Origin: Paracoccaceae bacterium
Lineage (GTDB): Bacteria; Pseudomonadota; Alphaproteobacteria; Rhodobacterales; Rhodobacteraceae
NCBI GenBank assembly: GCA_013003075.1
Contig: JABDLJ010000035.1
Location: forward strand, 44,064-108,063
Reading direction: 5' to 3'
Length of the DNA: 64,000 bases
Shown one piece after another: positions 19,881-29,985 of the stretch; the stretch's first letter is position 1, and each line of letters opens with the position of its first letter. The position numbers and the translations under genes were made by a program. The notes below the pieces were generated by a model, which was given only the letters and a program-made list of their open reading frames with translations, had not been told where the DNA came from and did not search any database.

Positions 19881-20588
19881 ATGGACCGCACACTGAAAGC
19901 ACTTTCGTTGATCCTGAGTTATCCGACACGCGAGTTGCAGCATGTCATGCCCGAGATCGGAGCCGTCCTGGCCTCGGACACGCGATTGACAGCCGCAGCA
20001 CGTCGGGCATTGCGCCCATTGGTGGAGGAGCTTGCCGGGCGCGACATCTATGACCTTCAGGAGCAGTTTGTGCTGCTTTTCGACCGCTCGCGGACCCTGT
20101 CGCTTAACCTGTTTGAACATGTCCATGGCGAAAGCCGGGACCGGGGCGGCGCTATGGTGTCGCTGGTTGAAACCTACCGCGATGGCGGGTTCGACCCCGT
20201 CACGTCTGAATTGCCGGATCACTTGCCGGTCTTGCTTGAATTCCTGTCGACGCGTCCTTCGTCCGAGGTACAGGAAACTCTGGCGGACGCGGCCCATATT
20301 TTCGAGGCGCTGAACGCCCGGCTTTGCCGACGGGAAAGCCCTTATGGTGCCGTGTTCGCCAGTCTTTTGCAGCTTGCGGGTGTGAAGGCTGATCGGGAAG
20401 CGGTCGCAGAGATGCTGTCGCAGCCTGACGATGACCCGACCGATTTGGAGGCACTGGACGAGGTCTGGGAAGAAAGCGAAGTGCTTTTCGGCCCCGACCC
20501 AAACGCCGGATGCCCACAAGTGCGCGATATGCTGTCGCGCATGGATACGCCGATCACCCCCGCGCCCGCCCACCAAGCGGCAGAATAG
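19881..20588 (+). CDS. narJ: Nitrate reductase molybdenum cofactor assembly chaperone
   Basis: Position and pattern (LKALSLILSYPTRELQ...LFEHVHGESRDRGGAMVSL). Confidence 0.93.
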   Translation: MDRTLKALSLILSYPTRELQHVMPEIGAVLASDTRLTAAARRALRPLVEELAGRDIYDLQEQFVLLFDRSRTLSLNLFEHVHGESRDRGGAMVSLVETYRDGGFDPVTSELPDHLPVLLEFLSTRPSSEVQETLADAAHIFEALNARLCRRESPYGAVFASLLQLAGVKADREAVAEMLSQPDDDPTDLEALDEVWEESEVLFGPDPNAGCPQVRDMLSRMDTPITPAPAHQAAE

Positions 20589-20600
20589 GTAGATAGAGCC

Positions 20601-21344
20601 ATGTTTCTCGACCTTGACTACTTCATCTTCGGCATCATGCCATACATCGCACTGACGGTCCTGATCGTGGGGTGCATTGCACGCTATGAGCGCGACCCGT
20701 TCACGTGGAAATCATCCTCCAGCCAGCTTTTGCGCCGCAAGCAGCTGTTCTGGGGCTCAGTCCTATTTCACGTCGGCATTATCACCGTGTTCGGCGGGCA
20801 CTTGATCGGCCTTTTCACTCCGGTTGCGGTGCTGGACGCACTGGGGATTCCCTATGCGGCGAAACAGTGGATGGCGGTCATACTTGGTGGGGCGGCTGGC
20901 ATCGCAGCGCTGATCGGTGCCTCTTTGCTGATCCACCGGCGCGTGACGGACCCGCGCATCTGGCAAACCACGAGCTTTGCGGACATTGGCATTCTGGTGT
21001 TGATCTGGTTGCAGCTTTTCATCGGGCTTGGCACGATTTTCCTGACCCTCCAGCACATGGATGGGTCCGAGATGGTCCGCTTCATGACCTGGTCGCAAAG
21101 TGTGATCCTGCTCAACCTCAATGCTTGGGCGATGGTTGTTGATGTCCATTGGCTTTACAAGGCGCACATCTTCCTTGGCCTGCTGATCACCATCCTGTTT
21201 CCGTTCACGCGGTTGGTTCATATGGTCTCGGGCTTTGTGGCACCGGTGCGGTATCTGATGCGTCCGGGCTATCAGCTAGTCCGATCGCGCCGCAGCAAAG
21301 CACTGCCCAAGCGGGCCGCTTCCAAAGCAACACCGGCGGAGTAG
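20601..21344 (+). CDS. narI: Respiratory nitrate reductase gamma subunit (cytochrome b)
   Basis: YIALTVLIVGCIARYERDPFTWKSSSSQLLRRKQLFWGSVLFHVGI. Confidence 0.95.
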   Translation: MFLDLDYFIFGIMPYIALTVLIVGCIARYERDPFTWKSSSSQLLRRKQLFWGSVLFHVGIITVFGGHLIGLFTPVAVLDALGIPYAAKQWMAVILGGAAGIAALIGASLLIHRRVTDPRIWQTTSFADIGILVLIWLQLFIGLGTIFLTLQHMDGSEMVRFMTWSQSVILLNLNAWAMVVDVHWLYKAHIFLGLLITILFPFTRLVHMVSGFVAPVRYLMRPGYQLVRSRRSKALPKRAASKATPAE

Positions 21345-21349
21345 GGCTA

Positions 21350-22147
21350 ATGAATGCAGCCCTTTTCCCCGACCTGATTGTGAACGGCGAACTTGTGCCT
21401 CATGGGCTGGTCGCAGCTGAGACGCAGAACCAGAACGCGCCTGCGGGCAAACCCGGTATCGCTTGGCGCAAAGCGGCCAAGGCCATCGCGATCCGGACCC
21501 TTCTGTTGCAAGAAGCCCGAGCCCGCGGGGTTAAGGCGGATGCCCAAGAGGTTGCTCCGGGGCGCTTTGAAACCAAGGAAGAGGCCCTGATCCGGGGCCT
21601 TCTGGATCAATCGATCGACATTGCTTTGCCGACTGAGGCTGACGTGAAAGCGGAGTGGCAGAAGGACCCGACACGTTTCAGGACGCCGTTGCTTTGGGAG
21701 GTGTCTCATATCCTGTGCGCTTGCGATCCCAGAAATGATGACGATCGGGCCAAGGCGTTGGCGCGCGCCACCGGCATTTTGGGTTTGGCATTGGGCGATC
21801 CCAAAGGGTTCCCCGCATTGGCGGCGCGTGAAAGCGACTGTGGGTCAAGATCGTCGGGAGGCGCGCTTGGCCAACTGGGACCGAACGACACCGTTCCCGA
21901 ATTTGAAGCGGCGCTGCGCGAACTTGTAGAGGGACAGATTTCGGCCGCGCCGGTTTTGACCCGTCATGGCTACCATATCATCCGGCTGGATGCATGTGCC
22001 CAGGGGCAGGTCCTACCGTTCAACGCGGTGCAGCCCAAAATCGCAGAAGCGATGGAGAAAGCTGCATGGGCCAAGGCCGCGCAGGATTTCATCACGCAAT
22101 TGGTCAATGCCGCGACTATCGAAGGGGCAGACATGAACATGGTCTGA
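21350..22147 (+). CDS. Parvulin-type peptidyl-prolyl cis-trans isomerase (PpiC/NifM-like)
   Basis: VSHILCACDPRNDDD...SSGGALGQLGPNDTVPEFEAALREL..GQISAAPVLTRHGYHIIRLD. Confidence 0.85.
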   Translation: MNAALFPDLIVNGELVPHGLVAAETQNQNAPAGKPGIAWRKAAKAIAIRTLLLQEARARGVKADAQEVAPGRFETKEEALIRGLLDQSIDIALPTEADVKAEWQKDPTRFRTPLLWEVSHILCACDPRNDDDRAKALARATGILGLALGDPKGFPALAARESDCGSRSSGGALGQLGPNDTVPEFEAALRELVEGQISAAPVLTRHGYHIIRLDACAQGQVLPFNAVQPKIAEAMEKAAWAKAAQDFITQLVNAATIEGADMNMV

Positions 22148-22163
22148 TCGGGAGGAAAGGACG

Positions 22164-22733
22164 ATGGGCAAGGACACTGAAAGACTGTTGAACTCTGCAA
22201 GAGGCGAAACTGCGCGCATCGGTGATTTGGATAACCCGTTGGATTTCATCGCTGAAGATCACATGCGTGAGCGGGAGGTTTGCGCGTTGATCGACAGGTT
22301 GGTGTCGGCTGCGTCCCTGCAAGACGCAGATATCCACCAAATGCTGGCATTCCTTGAAGATCACTTGCCGCAGCATTTGGCAGACGAAGAGATCGACCTT
22401 TTCCCGATGATGCTGGAACGCTGTGATCCGGAGGATGAAATCGAGAAAGTGATCGACAAATTGCATTCCGACCATGGGCATGCGCTTGCAGATGCGCCGG
22501 CCATTATTGCCATGATCCAGTCGGTCGCAGCGGCATCGCCCCAGCTTTCTGACGACGATTGCCAACAGATGGCGGCATTCGCGCATCACGCGCGTCGCCA
22601 CCTCATTCTTGAAAACGCAGTCATCCTGCCAATTGCACGGGCACGCCTGACAGATGACGACCTTTCGGTGATGAAAAGGCATATGCTGGAACGCCGCGGG
22701 TTACGGTCCACTTCGGAGAACGACCGATGTTAG
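22164..22733 (+). CDS. Hemerythrin-like (HHE) domain protein
   Basis: EDHMREREVCALIDRL..FLEDHLPQHLADEEIDLFPMM...HSDHGHA...ARRHLILENAVILPIA. Confidence 0.85.
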   Translation: MGKDTERLLNSARGETARIGDLDNPLDFIAEDHMREREVCALIDRLVSAASLQDADIHQMLAFLEDHLPQHLADEEIDLFPMMLERCDPEDEIEKVIDKLHSDHGHALADAPAIIAMIQSVAAASPQLSDDDCQQMAAFAHHARRHLILENAVILPIARARLTDDDLSVMKRHMLERRGLRSTSENDRC

Positions 22734-23344
22734 ACGACTTACTTGATCGCAATGTCGCGTGGTCCGACCGCAAGAATGCCGAGGAGCCAGGTTACTTTGC
22801 GCGCCTGGCAACGCGGCAATCGCCGGAGTTCTTCTGGATCGGCTGTTCTGACAGTCGCGTGCCCGCCAATGTTGTGGCCGGTCTGGACCCTGGCGAGGTG
22901 TTTGTTCACCGCAATGTCGCCAACGTCATCCATTCGTCAGACATGAACATGTTGTCGGCCCTCGAATTTGCTGTCGATGCCCTGAGGATAAGGGAAATCA
23001 TTGTTTGCGGGCACTATGGATGCGGTGGCATCAAGGCCGCGACCGAAGATCTCCCCCATGGACTTGCGGATCATTGGCTGGAACCGATCCGGCGGCTCGC
23101 GCGCGCCTACGCTGTCGATCTTGCCCATGAAGCGAATGAGGAAGCGCGCCGGGATAAGCTGGCGGAGTTAAACGTCATTGAGGGCGTGCGCCGCGTGGCG
23201 GAAACGCCAATCATGCAAAGAGCCTGGAGGGATGGCGTCGATATTCGCGTGCACGGGTTGGTCTATGGCCTGAAGGATGGTCGTCTGCGAGATCTCGATT
23301 GTTCCGTTGGTCCGGGTCATTTCGTACCGGGAATGTCGCAATGA
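22727..23344 (+). CDS. Beta-class carbonic anhydrase
   Basis: IGCSDSRVPANVVAGLDPGEVFVHRNVANVI...VCGHYGCGGIKAA; overlaps the upstream stop by 7 bp. Confidence 0.93.
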   Translation: MLDDLLDRNVAWSDRKNAEEPGYFARLATRQSPEFFWIGCSDSRVPANVVAGLDPGEVFVHRNVANVIHSSDMNMLSALEFAVDALRIREIIVCGHYGCGGIKAATEDLPHGLADHWLEPIRRLARAYAVDLAHEANEEARRDKLAELNVIEGVRRVAETPIMQRAWRDGVDIRVHGLVYGLKDGRLRDLDCSVGPGHFVPGMSQ

Positions 23345-24612
23345 CAATTCTTCAAAGGGTCGAAGGCAAGGGCTGTGGATGCGAAAGACCGTCGCAGAAA
23401 GCTTCGCTGATCAGTGTGGACGAAGCTTTGGCGCGCATTGCCCGAGAAACGCGCGTGATTTCAGAGACCGAAAATGTACCATTGGCGCAAGCTTCGAGCC
23501 GGGTTCTCGCCCGATCTGTCAGAGCGCTTGGAATGGTTCCGCCCTTTGATAATGCGGCAATGGACGGCTATGCGATCAACACAAGAGCGCTGGTTGGGGC
23601 TGGTCCCTGGGACCTTGAGGTCGCCGGTCGCATTGCTGCAGGTCAAGTTGCAGGGCGAGATATGCCTTCTTCCGTTGCGATTCAGATATTCACGGGCGCG
23701 CCCCTTCCCGCAGGGGCAGACGCAGTTGTGATGCAGGAAGACATCCAGCGACGCGCCGATACCATCCGGCTCAAACGATTGGTCACACCGGGAAGCCAAA
23801 TCCGAAGAGCGGGTGAAGATATGACCGCCGGAAGAATACTTCTCCCGGCTGGCCAAGCACTCTCGGCCAAAGATATCGCTGTCTGCGCGGCAGCGGGGCA
23901 CGCAACCGTGTGTGTTACCCGTCGAACCCGCGTTGTGCTTCTGGTGACCGGCGATGAAGTATATCAACCGGGCGAGGCGCGCAGTTCAGCTGGGATCTGG
24001 GACGTCAATACCCCGATGCTGTCCGCTGCGATGGCCACATTTGATATCGAATTTTGCGGTGCGCATGCCGCGGCTGACACCCACAGTGCGCTGCGCGCGC
24101 AAGTGCGCGAACTCGCCGATGGCGTTGATTTGATCGTCACCACCGGCGGGATTTCTGTAGGCGAAGAGGATCACGTCAAACCTGCCCTGTCTGATTTGGG
24201 GGCAACGATCACCTTCTCGGGTGTGGATCTGAAGCCGGGCAAGCCGGTTTCGTTTGGCCATCTGCGCGGCGCGCATTGGTTGGGCCTGCCGGGCAATCCG
24301 TTGTCCGCATTTGTAACCTGGCAGCTGTTCGGCACGGCCCTGTGCGGCTCTCTTGCCGCGAAAGAGAGCCCCGGCGCCTCCAGGCGGCACGTCGTGTTGT
24401 CGCGCGATTTGCATCATATGCCGGGCCGATGCGAGCTGCGTCTGGCGCGTCTCACAGGCTTTGATGGTGAAGGTCGCGAGGTCGTCAATTTTCCACAGGC
24501 AACCCATTCGGGCCGCGTTGCGCAACTGACGGAAATGGATGGCCTGCTTCTTGTCCCTGCCGATGCCGATCAACTGCCCTGCGGGGCTCTGATTGAGTTT
24601 CAACCGTTTTAG
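23341..24612 (+). CDS. moeA: Molybdopterin molybdotransferase MoeA
   Basis: PPFDNAAMDGYAIN; GAPLPAGADAVVMQED; TTGGISVGEEDHVKPAL; GLPGNPLSAFV. Confidence 0.93.
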   Translation: MTILQRVEGKGCGCERPSQKASLISVDEALARIARETRVISETENVPLAQASSRVLARSVRALGMVPPFDNAAMDGYAINTRALVGAGPWDLEVAGRIAAGQVAGRDMPSSVAIQIFTGAPLPAGADAVVMQEDIQRRADTIRLKRLVTPGSQIRRAGEDMTAGRILLPAGQALSAKDIAVCAAAGHATVCVTRRTRVVLLVTGDEVYQPGEARSSAGIWDVNTPMLSAAMATFDIEFCGAHAAADTHSALRAQVRELADGVDLIVTTGGISVGEEDHVKPALSDLGATITFSGVDLKPGKPVSFGHLRGAHWLGLPGNPLSAFVTWQLFGTALCGSLAAKESPGASRRHVVLSRDLHHMPGRCELRLARLTGFDGEGREVVNFPQATHSGRVAQLTEMDGLLLVPADADQLPCGALIEFQPF

Positions 24613-24631
24613 AATGAAGGGGGCACCACAC

Positions 24632-25153
24632 ATGCAGATTGCCTGCACAATGTCACCGGGCCGCGGAGACACGGATCTCTTGCTGTCTCGCCTTGCTAAA
24701 ACACTGGCGGCGCGTGGCCATACCACCTGTGGCACTGTCCAGATCAACACCGAACGCGGCGGCGGCCCTTGCGATATGGATGTCCGCCTCTTGCCAAACG
24801 GCCCGACACTGCGCATTTCGCAAGATCTCGGGGCATCTTCGAAAGGATGCAGGTTGGACCCGACGGCGCTGGAAACTGCCGTCGGTCTGGTTCAGTCGCG
24901 CTTGAAGAAAGGGGCGGAGCTTTTGATCATCAACAAATTCGGTAAACACGAGGCCGGGGGGCGCGGATTCAGAACAGTGATTGCCGACGCGATTGACCTC
25001 GGCATTCCCGTTCTGTTGGGTGTCAACGCGCTGAACCTCACAGCGTTTCAGGAATTCATTGGCCCGGAAGTCGTACACCTGACGCCCTCAGAAGCGACAA
25101 TCCTCAGGTGGTGTGAAGCTGTCTTGGCAACCGAGCATCAAGCTGCATCGTAA
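24632..25153 (+). CDS. DUF2478 family protein
   Basis: Translation pattern MQIACTMSPGRGDTDLLLSRLAKTLAARGHTTCGTVQIN...LLIINKFGKHEAGGRGFR; GAAGGGGG RBS. Confidence 0.7.
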   Translation: MQIACTMSPGRGDTDLLLSRLAKTLAARGHTTCGTVQINTERGGGPCDMDVRLLPNGPTLRISQDLGASSKGCRLDPTALETAVGLVQSRLKKGAELLIINKFGKHEAGGRGFRTVIADAIDLGIPVLLGVNALNLTAFQEFIGPEVVHLTPSEATILRWCEAVLATEHQAAS

Positions 25154-25202
25154 GCGTCTGGCGCGCTCTTTTCGGGCTTTTATCTGGGGGCCGTCGGGCG
25201 TC

Positions 25203-25437
25203 ATACAAAAGTGAACTTGGCGGTGAGTATGATATCCAATCTGCTACCGAAAGCTTTTTGAAGTTCGCATAGGTAGAGCGGTCCGGCACGCGGCCCTTCA
25301 GCCCCAGCTTGCAGAACCATCGGTCCGCAAGGTTGAGAGGGACTTTTTCGTCCAGCCGTCGTTCGGATCGGATGCCTTGGAGACACTCCAAAAGCAGCAT
25401 CCTCAACATCAACTCGGGATCAACGCACGGGTTTTCT
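25203..25437 (-). pseudogene. IS1182/DUF772-type transposase fragment (relic)
   Basis: NPCVDPELMLRMLLLECLQGIRSERRLDEKVPLNLADRWFCKLGLKGRVPDRSTYANFKK resembles the transposase at 28053; ends disrupted. Confidence 0.8.
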
Positions 25438-26032
25438 TGTGAAGACCTGCTGACCTGAAGAGACTTGGATTACAGGCAGGTCTGTTCTGTGCAAAAGGAG
25501 ACGGGCGACCGCGCACCAGCCCCGAAAACCATCGCCCTGATGGAACCCAGGCCGATCATGCACTGACATTCAAACTGGACCACTTAGGTGGGGCTGATCA
25601 GGATTTGGTCAAACTGAAGCGCGTTGTAACCGGAAAGCCTCTGAGACCTTACCGACCTTGTAACGGGACATAGCCATGTGTCTCGCGCCGGGTCGCTCAA
25701 GAATTCAGTCAGTTGAAGGCGGGCTTGGGGCAGGGACAACCGCAGTCCTTGCTCGTCGGTGTCGGATCACGTTCTGAGAAGCGACTGATCCGGTAACAAG
25801 TGAAAGCGGACCTCGTCCGCTCTCGTTTCGGTCATCTCAACACTCCCAACGGCACCCGCGACAAGTTGATGCTAGCTCGTCGTGCGCTTGCCCTGAAACC
25901 GACCCCGTCCGCACGACCGCTTTGCGGACAGGCCGGTCATGCCGGCCCAGGGTCCATCTACATTGTCACGCCTCTATTCTGTAGCCCGGACGCGCCGCGC
26001 CCCGTTGATTTGCAGGCGTGAAGCCATCGCAC

Positions 26033-27673
26033 TCAGGCGGCAAATCCAAGCTTGGCGACATGAATCTCGAAGGTGGGGTGCATCTCGGCTCCGACGATGT
26101 TTGTCTTGTAATGGCGATAGATCGATCGCCAATAGGGCTGAATGATCACACCTTCGTCCTGCATGATCTTCTGAAGCTTCGCCATGACTTCGCGCCGTGC
26201 GTCCGCATCGGCTATAGCCAGTGCATCTTGAAGCAGGCCGTCGAACTCGGCATTGGCGAAGCCGCTTTCGTTCCATGGCTCGCCCGACCGATAGGCAAGG
26301 GCAAGGACCTGAACGCCCAATGGCCTTTGCGCCCAGTCGGTGGTCGACAGCGGATATTTTGCCCAATCGTTCCAGAACGTGGAGCCGGGCAGCACGGTGC
26401 GCTTCACGGAGATGCCCGCATCCCGCAACATTGCGGCCGCGGCGTCGCTCGTGGCTTTGCGCCAGGTATCGTCGATCGAAATCAGGTTATGTTCAAAATC
26501 CCCCATTCCGGCCTCGTCCATGAGCACCTTCGCGCCTTCAGGGTCATGCACAGGGGCCGGAAGCTCGGCATATTCCGGGTGGATCGGCGAGACGTGGTGG
26601 TTCTCCGCTACCTGCCCATTGTCGGAAAAGCCGAGCTCGAGAAGCACCGAATTGTCGACGGCCATCGCCAGGGCGCGGCGCACCCGCGAGTCGGCATAGG
26701 GCACCATCCCATCGACTTCGGCAACCTGATTTGGACGAATGACAACTGTGTTGGCCGTCAGCGCTTCCGACTTCTTCCAGCCGATATCGTCCATGATGAG
26801 GATGAAATCGCCGAGCGACTCATAGACCATATCAACCTCGTCGGAATCGACAGCGGCGACGATTCCCGCCTGCTCCGTGCCGAAGTCCAGAAACTCAATC
26901 CGGTCGAGATACGCACCCTCTCCCCACCAGGTGTGATCCTCGTTCTTCACGAGAACCGCACGATTGCCGATCTCATACTCGCCAGGAAGATAAGGACCGG
27001 TCCCGACCGGGTTGTCGAGCGGATCACCATTGAAGCTCTGGTGGACGATCGCCGCGGGATAGTCGGAAAAGCCGGCAATGAGCGTGATATCAGGTTGTAT
27101 GAGGCTCAGGCGGACGGTGGTCTCGTCCACGACGGTGATCGCGCCCTCGCGCGCCTGTCCGATTTCGGCATCGACCAGCGATCCCATCCGCGACGCCATT
27201 GAGTTCCCTTCGGCGCCGGCGTCGCACCAACGCGCGATATTGAAGGCTACATCTTCTGCAGTGAATAAATCCCCATTGTTCCAGGTCACGCCCGGGCGGA
27301 CGTTCAGGAGGTATTCCGTAGCGTCTTCATTCACGTCCCAGCTTTCGAGGAGCATGGGCGCGATGCTGCCATCGATCTGGTACTCGACGAGATACTCAAG
27401 ATACCCCCGCGTGTAATTCGACATCTGTGGCCAGTCGTAGGTGCGCGGGTCCTTCAGCGCCAGGACCGTGGATTCGATGCGAAGTGTTCCACCAGCCTGC
27501 GCGTGGCCAGCCGCCCTGACGGGATGCGTCAACCCAAGGAGGCCATAGGCAACAGTGGCACTCACTCCGAGGGACGTGGCACGCGCAAGGAAATCTCGCC
27601 GTGACAGCTTGCTCGCTCTCACTTCGTTTGCATAGGCGCGCGCGGCAGGATGAATCGTGTGGGACTGGGACAT
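26033..27673 (-). CDS. ABC transporter substrate-binding protein, family 5, Tat signal
   Basis: [27 protein letters not shown] Tat motif; SBP_bac_5-like body ([28 protein letters not shown]). Confidence 0.88.
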   Translation of the reverse strand: MSQSHTIHPAARAYANEVRASKLSRRDFLARATSLGVSATVAYGLLGLTHPVRAAGHAQAGGTLRIESTVLALKDPRTYDWPQMSNYTRGYLEYLVEYQIDGSIAPMLLESWDVNEDATEYLLNVRPGVTWNNGDLFTAEDVAFNIARWCDAGAEGNSMASRMGSLVDAEIGQAREGAITVVDETTVRLSLIQPDITLIAGFSDYPAAIVHQSFNGDPLDNPVGTGPYLPGEYEIGNRAVLVKNEDHTWWGEGAYLDRIEFLDFGTEQAGIVAAVDSDEVDMVYESLGDFILIMDDIGWKKSEALTANTVVIRPNQVAEVDGMVPYADSRVRRALAMAVDNSVLLELGFSDNGQVAENHHVSPIHPEYAELPAPVHDPEGAKVLMDEAGMGDFEHNLISIDDTWRKATSDAAAAMLRDAGISVKRTVLPGSTFWNDWAKYPLSTTDWAQRPLGVQVLALAYRSGEPWNESGFANAEFDGLLQDALAIADADARREVMAKLQKIMQDEGVIIQPYWRSIYRHYKTNIVGAEMHPTFEIHVAKLGFAA

Positions 27674-27982
27674 GAAATTCTCGTTTATCTCAAAAGGAAA
27701 ATTAGGAGAGGGCAGCGTCATCGACTTTGGGCCCGCTCAGAGCACGGTCACCGCGCTCGTTTGCCGCCGGGCGCAACATGCACGCCGCCCGCGACCAATT
27801 GGGCGAGCAAATAACATCAGCGCCAAAATAGCAAGCAGGCTTACCCGTAGAGGGAGTTCTGGCACCCTTACATCCATGGCGCTAGCGCAGTCCGAGAGGA
27901 TAGCGGCGGTCTCTGGCTTTCAACCGACGTTCGCTGCGGTTGCATTGGGGTCCGGTTGTCGGCATCTGCTTGGGGCTTATTT

Positions 27983-29504
27983 TGTTGAAAAACTCTTGCT
28001 TGATCGAGGGCTGACCAGCTGATTCAATTCCTATTGTAGGGAGGGATCAGCCATGATGGGACCGAGGCAAGAAGCGCAGGCGTCACTGTTTTATGAGTTC
28101 TCGCTGGAGGATCATGTTCCGCAAGATCACCTGCTTCGGGCGATTGATCGCTTCGTCGATCTGGGGAGCATTCGGGCGCACCTCGCGAATTTCTACAGTC
28201 ACACGGGCCGCCCATCGGTCGATCCGGAACTGCTGATCCGCATGCTGTTGGTTGGCTATTGCTTCGGCATTCGCTCAGAACGGCGGCTCTGCGAAGAAGT
28301 GCATCTGAACCTGGCTTATCGGTGGTTCTGCCGTCTGGATCTGAGCGATCGGGTGCCGGAGCACTCGACGTTTTCCAAGAACCGGCATGGGCGTTTCCGC
28401 GACAGCGAGCTGCTGCGCCACTTGTTCGAGACGACCGTTGCCCGTTGCATCGAGGAAGGTCTGGTCAGCGGTCAACGTATGGCAATCGATGCTAGTCTGA
28501 TCGAGGCGGATGCAAACAAGCAGAACTCCACACCGAAGGAAGAGCGGGACGTATCGACCGTTGATCCGGCAAATGCGCCCCGCGCGGTCCGAGAGTATCT
28601 CGACACCCTAAACGAAGCCGCATTTGGCGCGGCGAGCGAGGTCGAACCCAAGTTCACCTCACATTCCGATCCGGCTAGTCAATGGACAGCGGCCCGCAAG
28701 GGCCCTGCATTCTTTAGCTATTCCGACAATTACCTGATTGATACCGATCATGGCGTCATCGTTGATGTGGAGGCGACCCGCTAATCCGTCAGGCCGAGGT
28801 CGGATCGACCAAGACCATGCTCAAGCGGGTGAAGGAGAGGTTTGATCTCCATCCAGAGCGGTTGATCGCAGACACAGCATATGGCACCGGGCCAATGTTG
28901 GGCTGGTTGGTGGACCGCAAGATCGCGCCGCACATTCCAGTCTTCGATAAGGCAGGCCGATCCGATGGCACATGGTCTCGCGCCGACTTCGAATGGGATG
29001 CTGAGAATGACCAATACATCTGCCCAGAGGGCGAAGCGCTCAAGCAGTTCCGCCGCAACTACTCTGACCCAAACCGAGGTCCAACCGGCAAGGGCGTTGC
29101 TCTATATCGCGCTCTGAAGCTGACCTGCCAAATCTGTCCATCCAAAGCCAAGTGCTGCCCGAATGCAGATGCCCGCAAGATCACCCGTGAAGAACACGAA
29201 GACGCTCGCCAGGTTGCCCGCGACATCGCTAAGACCCGTCAGTACGATATCTCAATGAAGCTCCGAAAGAAGGTCGAGATGCTGTTCGCCCACCTCAAAC
29301 GTATCCTCGGCCTAGGACGGCTACGATTACGCGGTCCATGTGGTGCCAATGACGAATTCCTCCTCGCCGCCACCGCCCAAAACCTCCGCAAACTGGCAAA
29401 GATCTTTCCTGCACCGCAGCAAATGAGGAAAGCCTGATAAGAAAGGCGCTTGCGTGCTGTTCAGATCACCACTTTCTGCACCCGCAACACGTTGTTTTTC
29501 AACA
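27983..29504 (+). mobile_element. IS1182-type insertion sequence (~1.5 kb)
   Basis: 11-bp terminal inverted repeats TGTTGAAAAAC (27983-27993) / GTTTTTCAACA (29494-29504) bracket the transposase reading frames. Confidence 0.75.
28053..29437 (+). pseudogene. IS1182-type transposase, frameshifted at about 28782
   Basis: ORF 28053-28784 ends ...VIVDVEATR*; +1-related frame continues IRQAEVGSTKTMLKRVKERFDLHPERLIADTAYGTG... to 29437. Confidence 0.85.
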
Positions 29505-29619
29505 GAGTCGGCTCAAAGCTGCCATTCGCCGCAATAAGCACCAACGTCGCCTTTGCGGGATGAGGTGCCCCTAGATTTGTAGACGCTTTGCCCCCTTACT
29601 TTGAGCCGAGGAGGCGACC

Positions 29620-29688
29620 ATGGGGACAAGCAACTACAGCGACGAGTTCAAGCGCGATGCGGTGCATGTCGCCATAGCGGTCATTTAG
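29620..29688 (+). pseudogene. IS3-type OrfA N-terminal fragment
   Basis: MGTSNYSDEFKRDAVHVAIAVI* resembles the start of IS3-group OrfA proteins, then truncated. Confidence 0.65.
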
Positions 29689-29832
29689 ACTGCTAAAGAT
29701 GATTGATCCCAGACTTATCCTTCGCAGAAACGTGCCGAAATTAAAAGGTGTGATAGCGGCGGCCGCTCTGCTTGGGCTCCCGAGGTCCGATTGCATCGGC
29801 CTCACGATTTCCAGCCGTATAGGAGAACGATC

Positions 29833-29985
29833 ATGCCCCAGTATGTTGGTCTTGATGTATCCGTGAAAGAGGTTTCGATCTGCAGAGTGAATGCAAGTGG
29901 TGAGGTGCTCGCGCGTGGGACGGTGCCGACTGATCCTGACGTAATCGCCAGGTTCCTCTCAGAACATGCGCCAGAACGTCTGCGA
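29833..29985 (+). pseudogene. IS110-type transposase N-terminal fragment
   Basis: MPQYVGLDVSVKEVSICRVNASGEVLARGTVPTDPDVIARFLSEHAPERL, then loses similarity. Confidence 0.75.

Noticed and set aside
25800-26021. 73-aa ORF in the scar region
   Set aside because: No family pattern and surrounded by IS debris.
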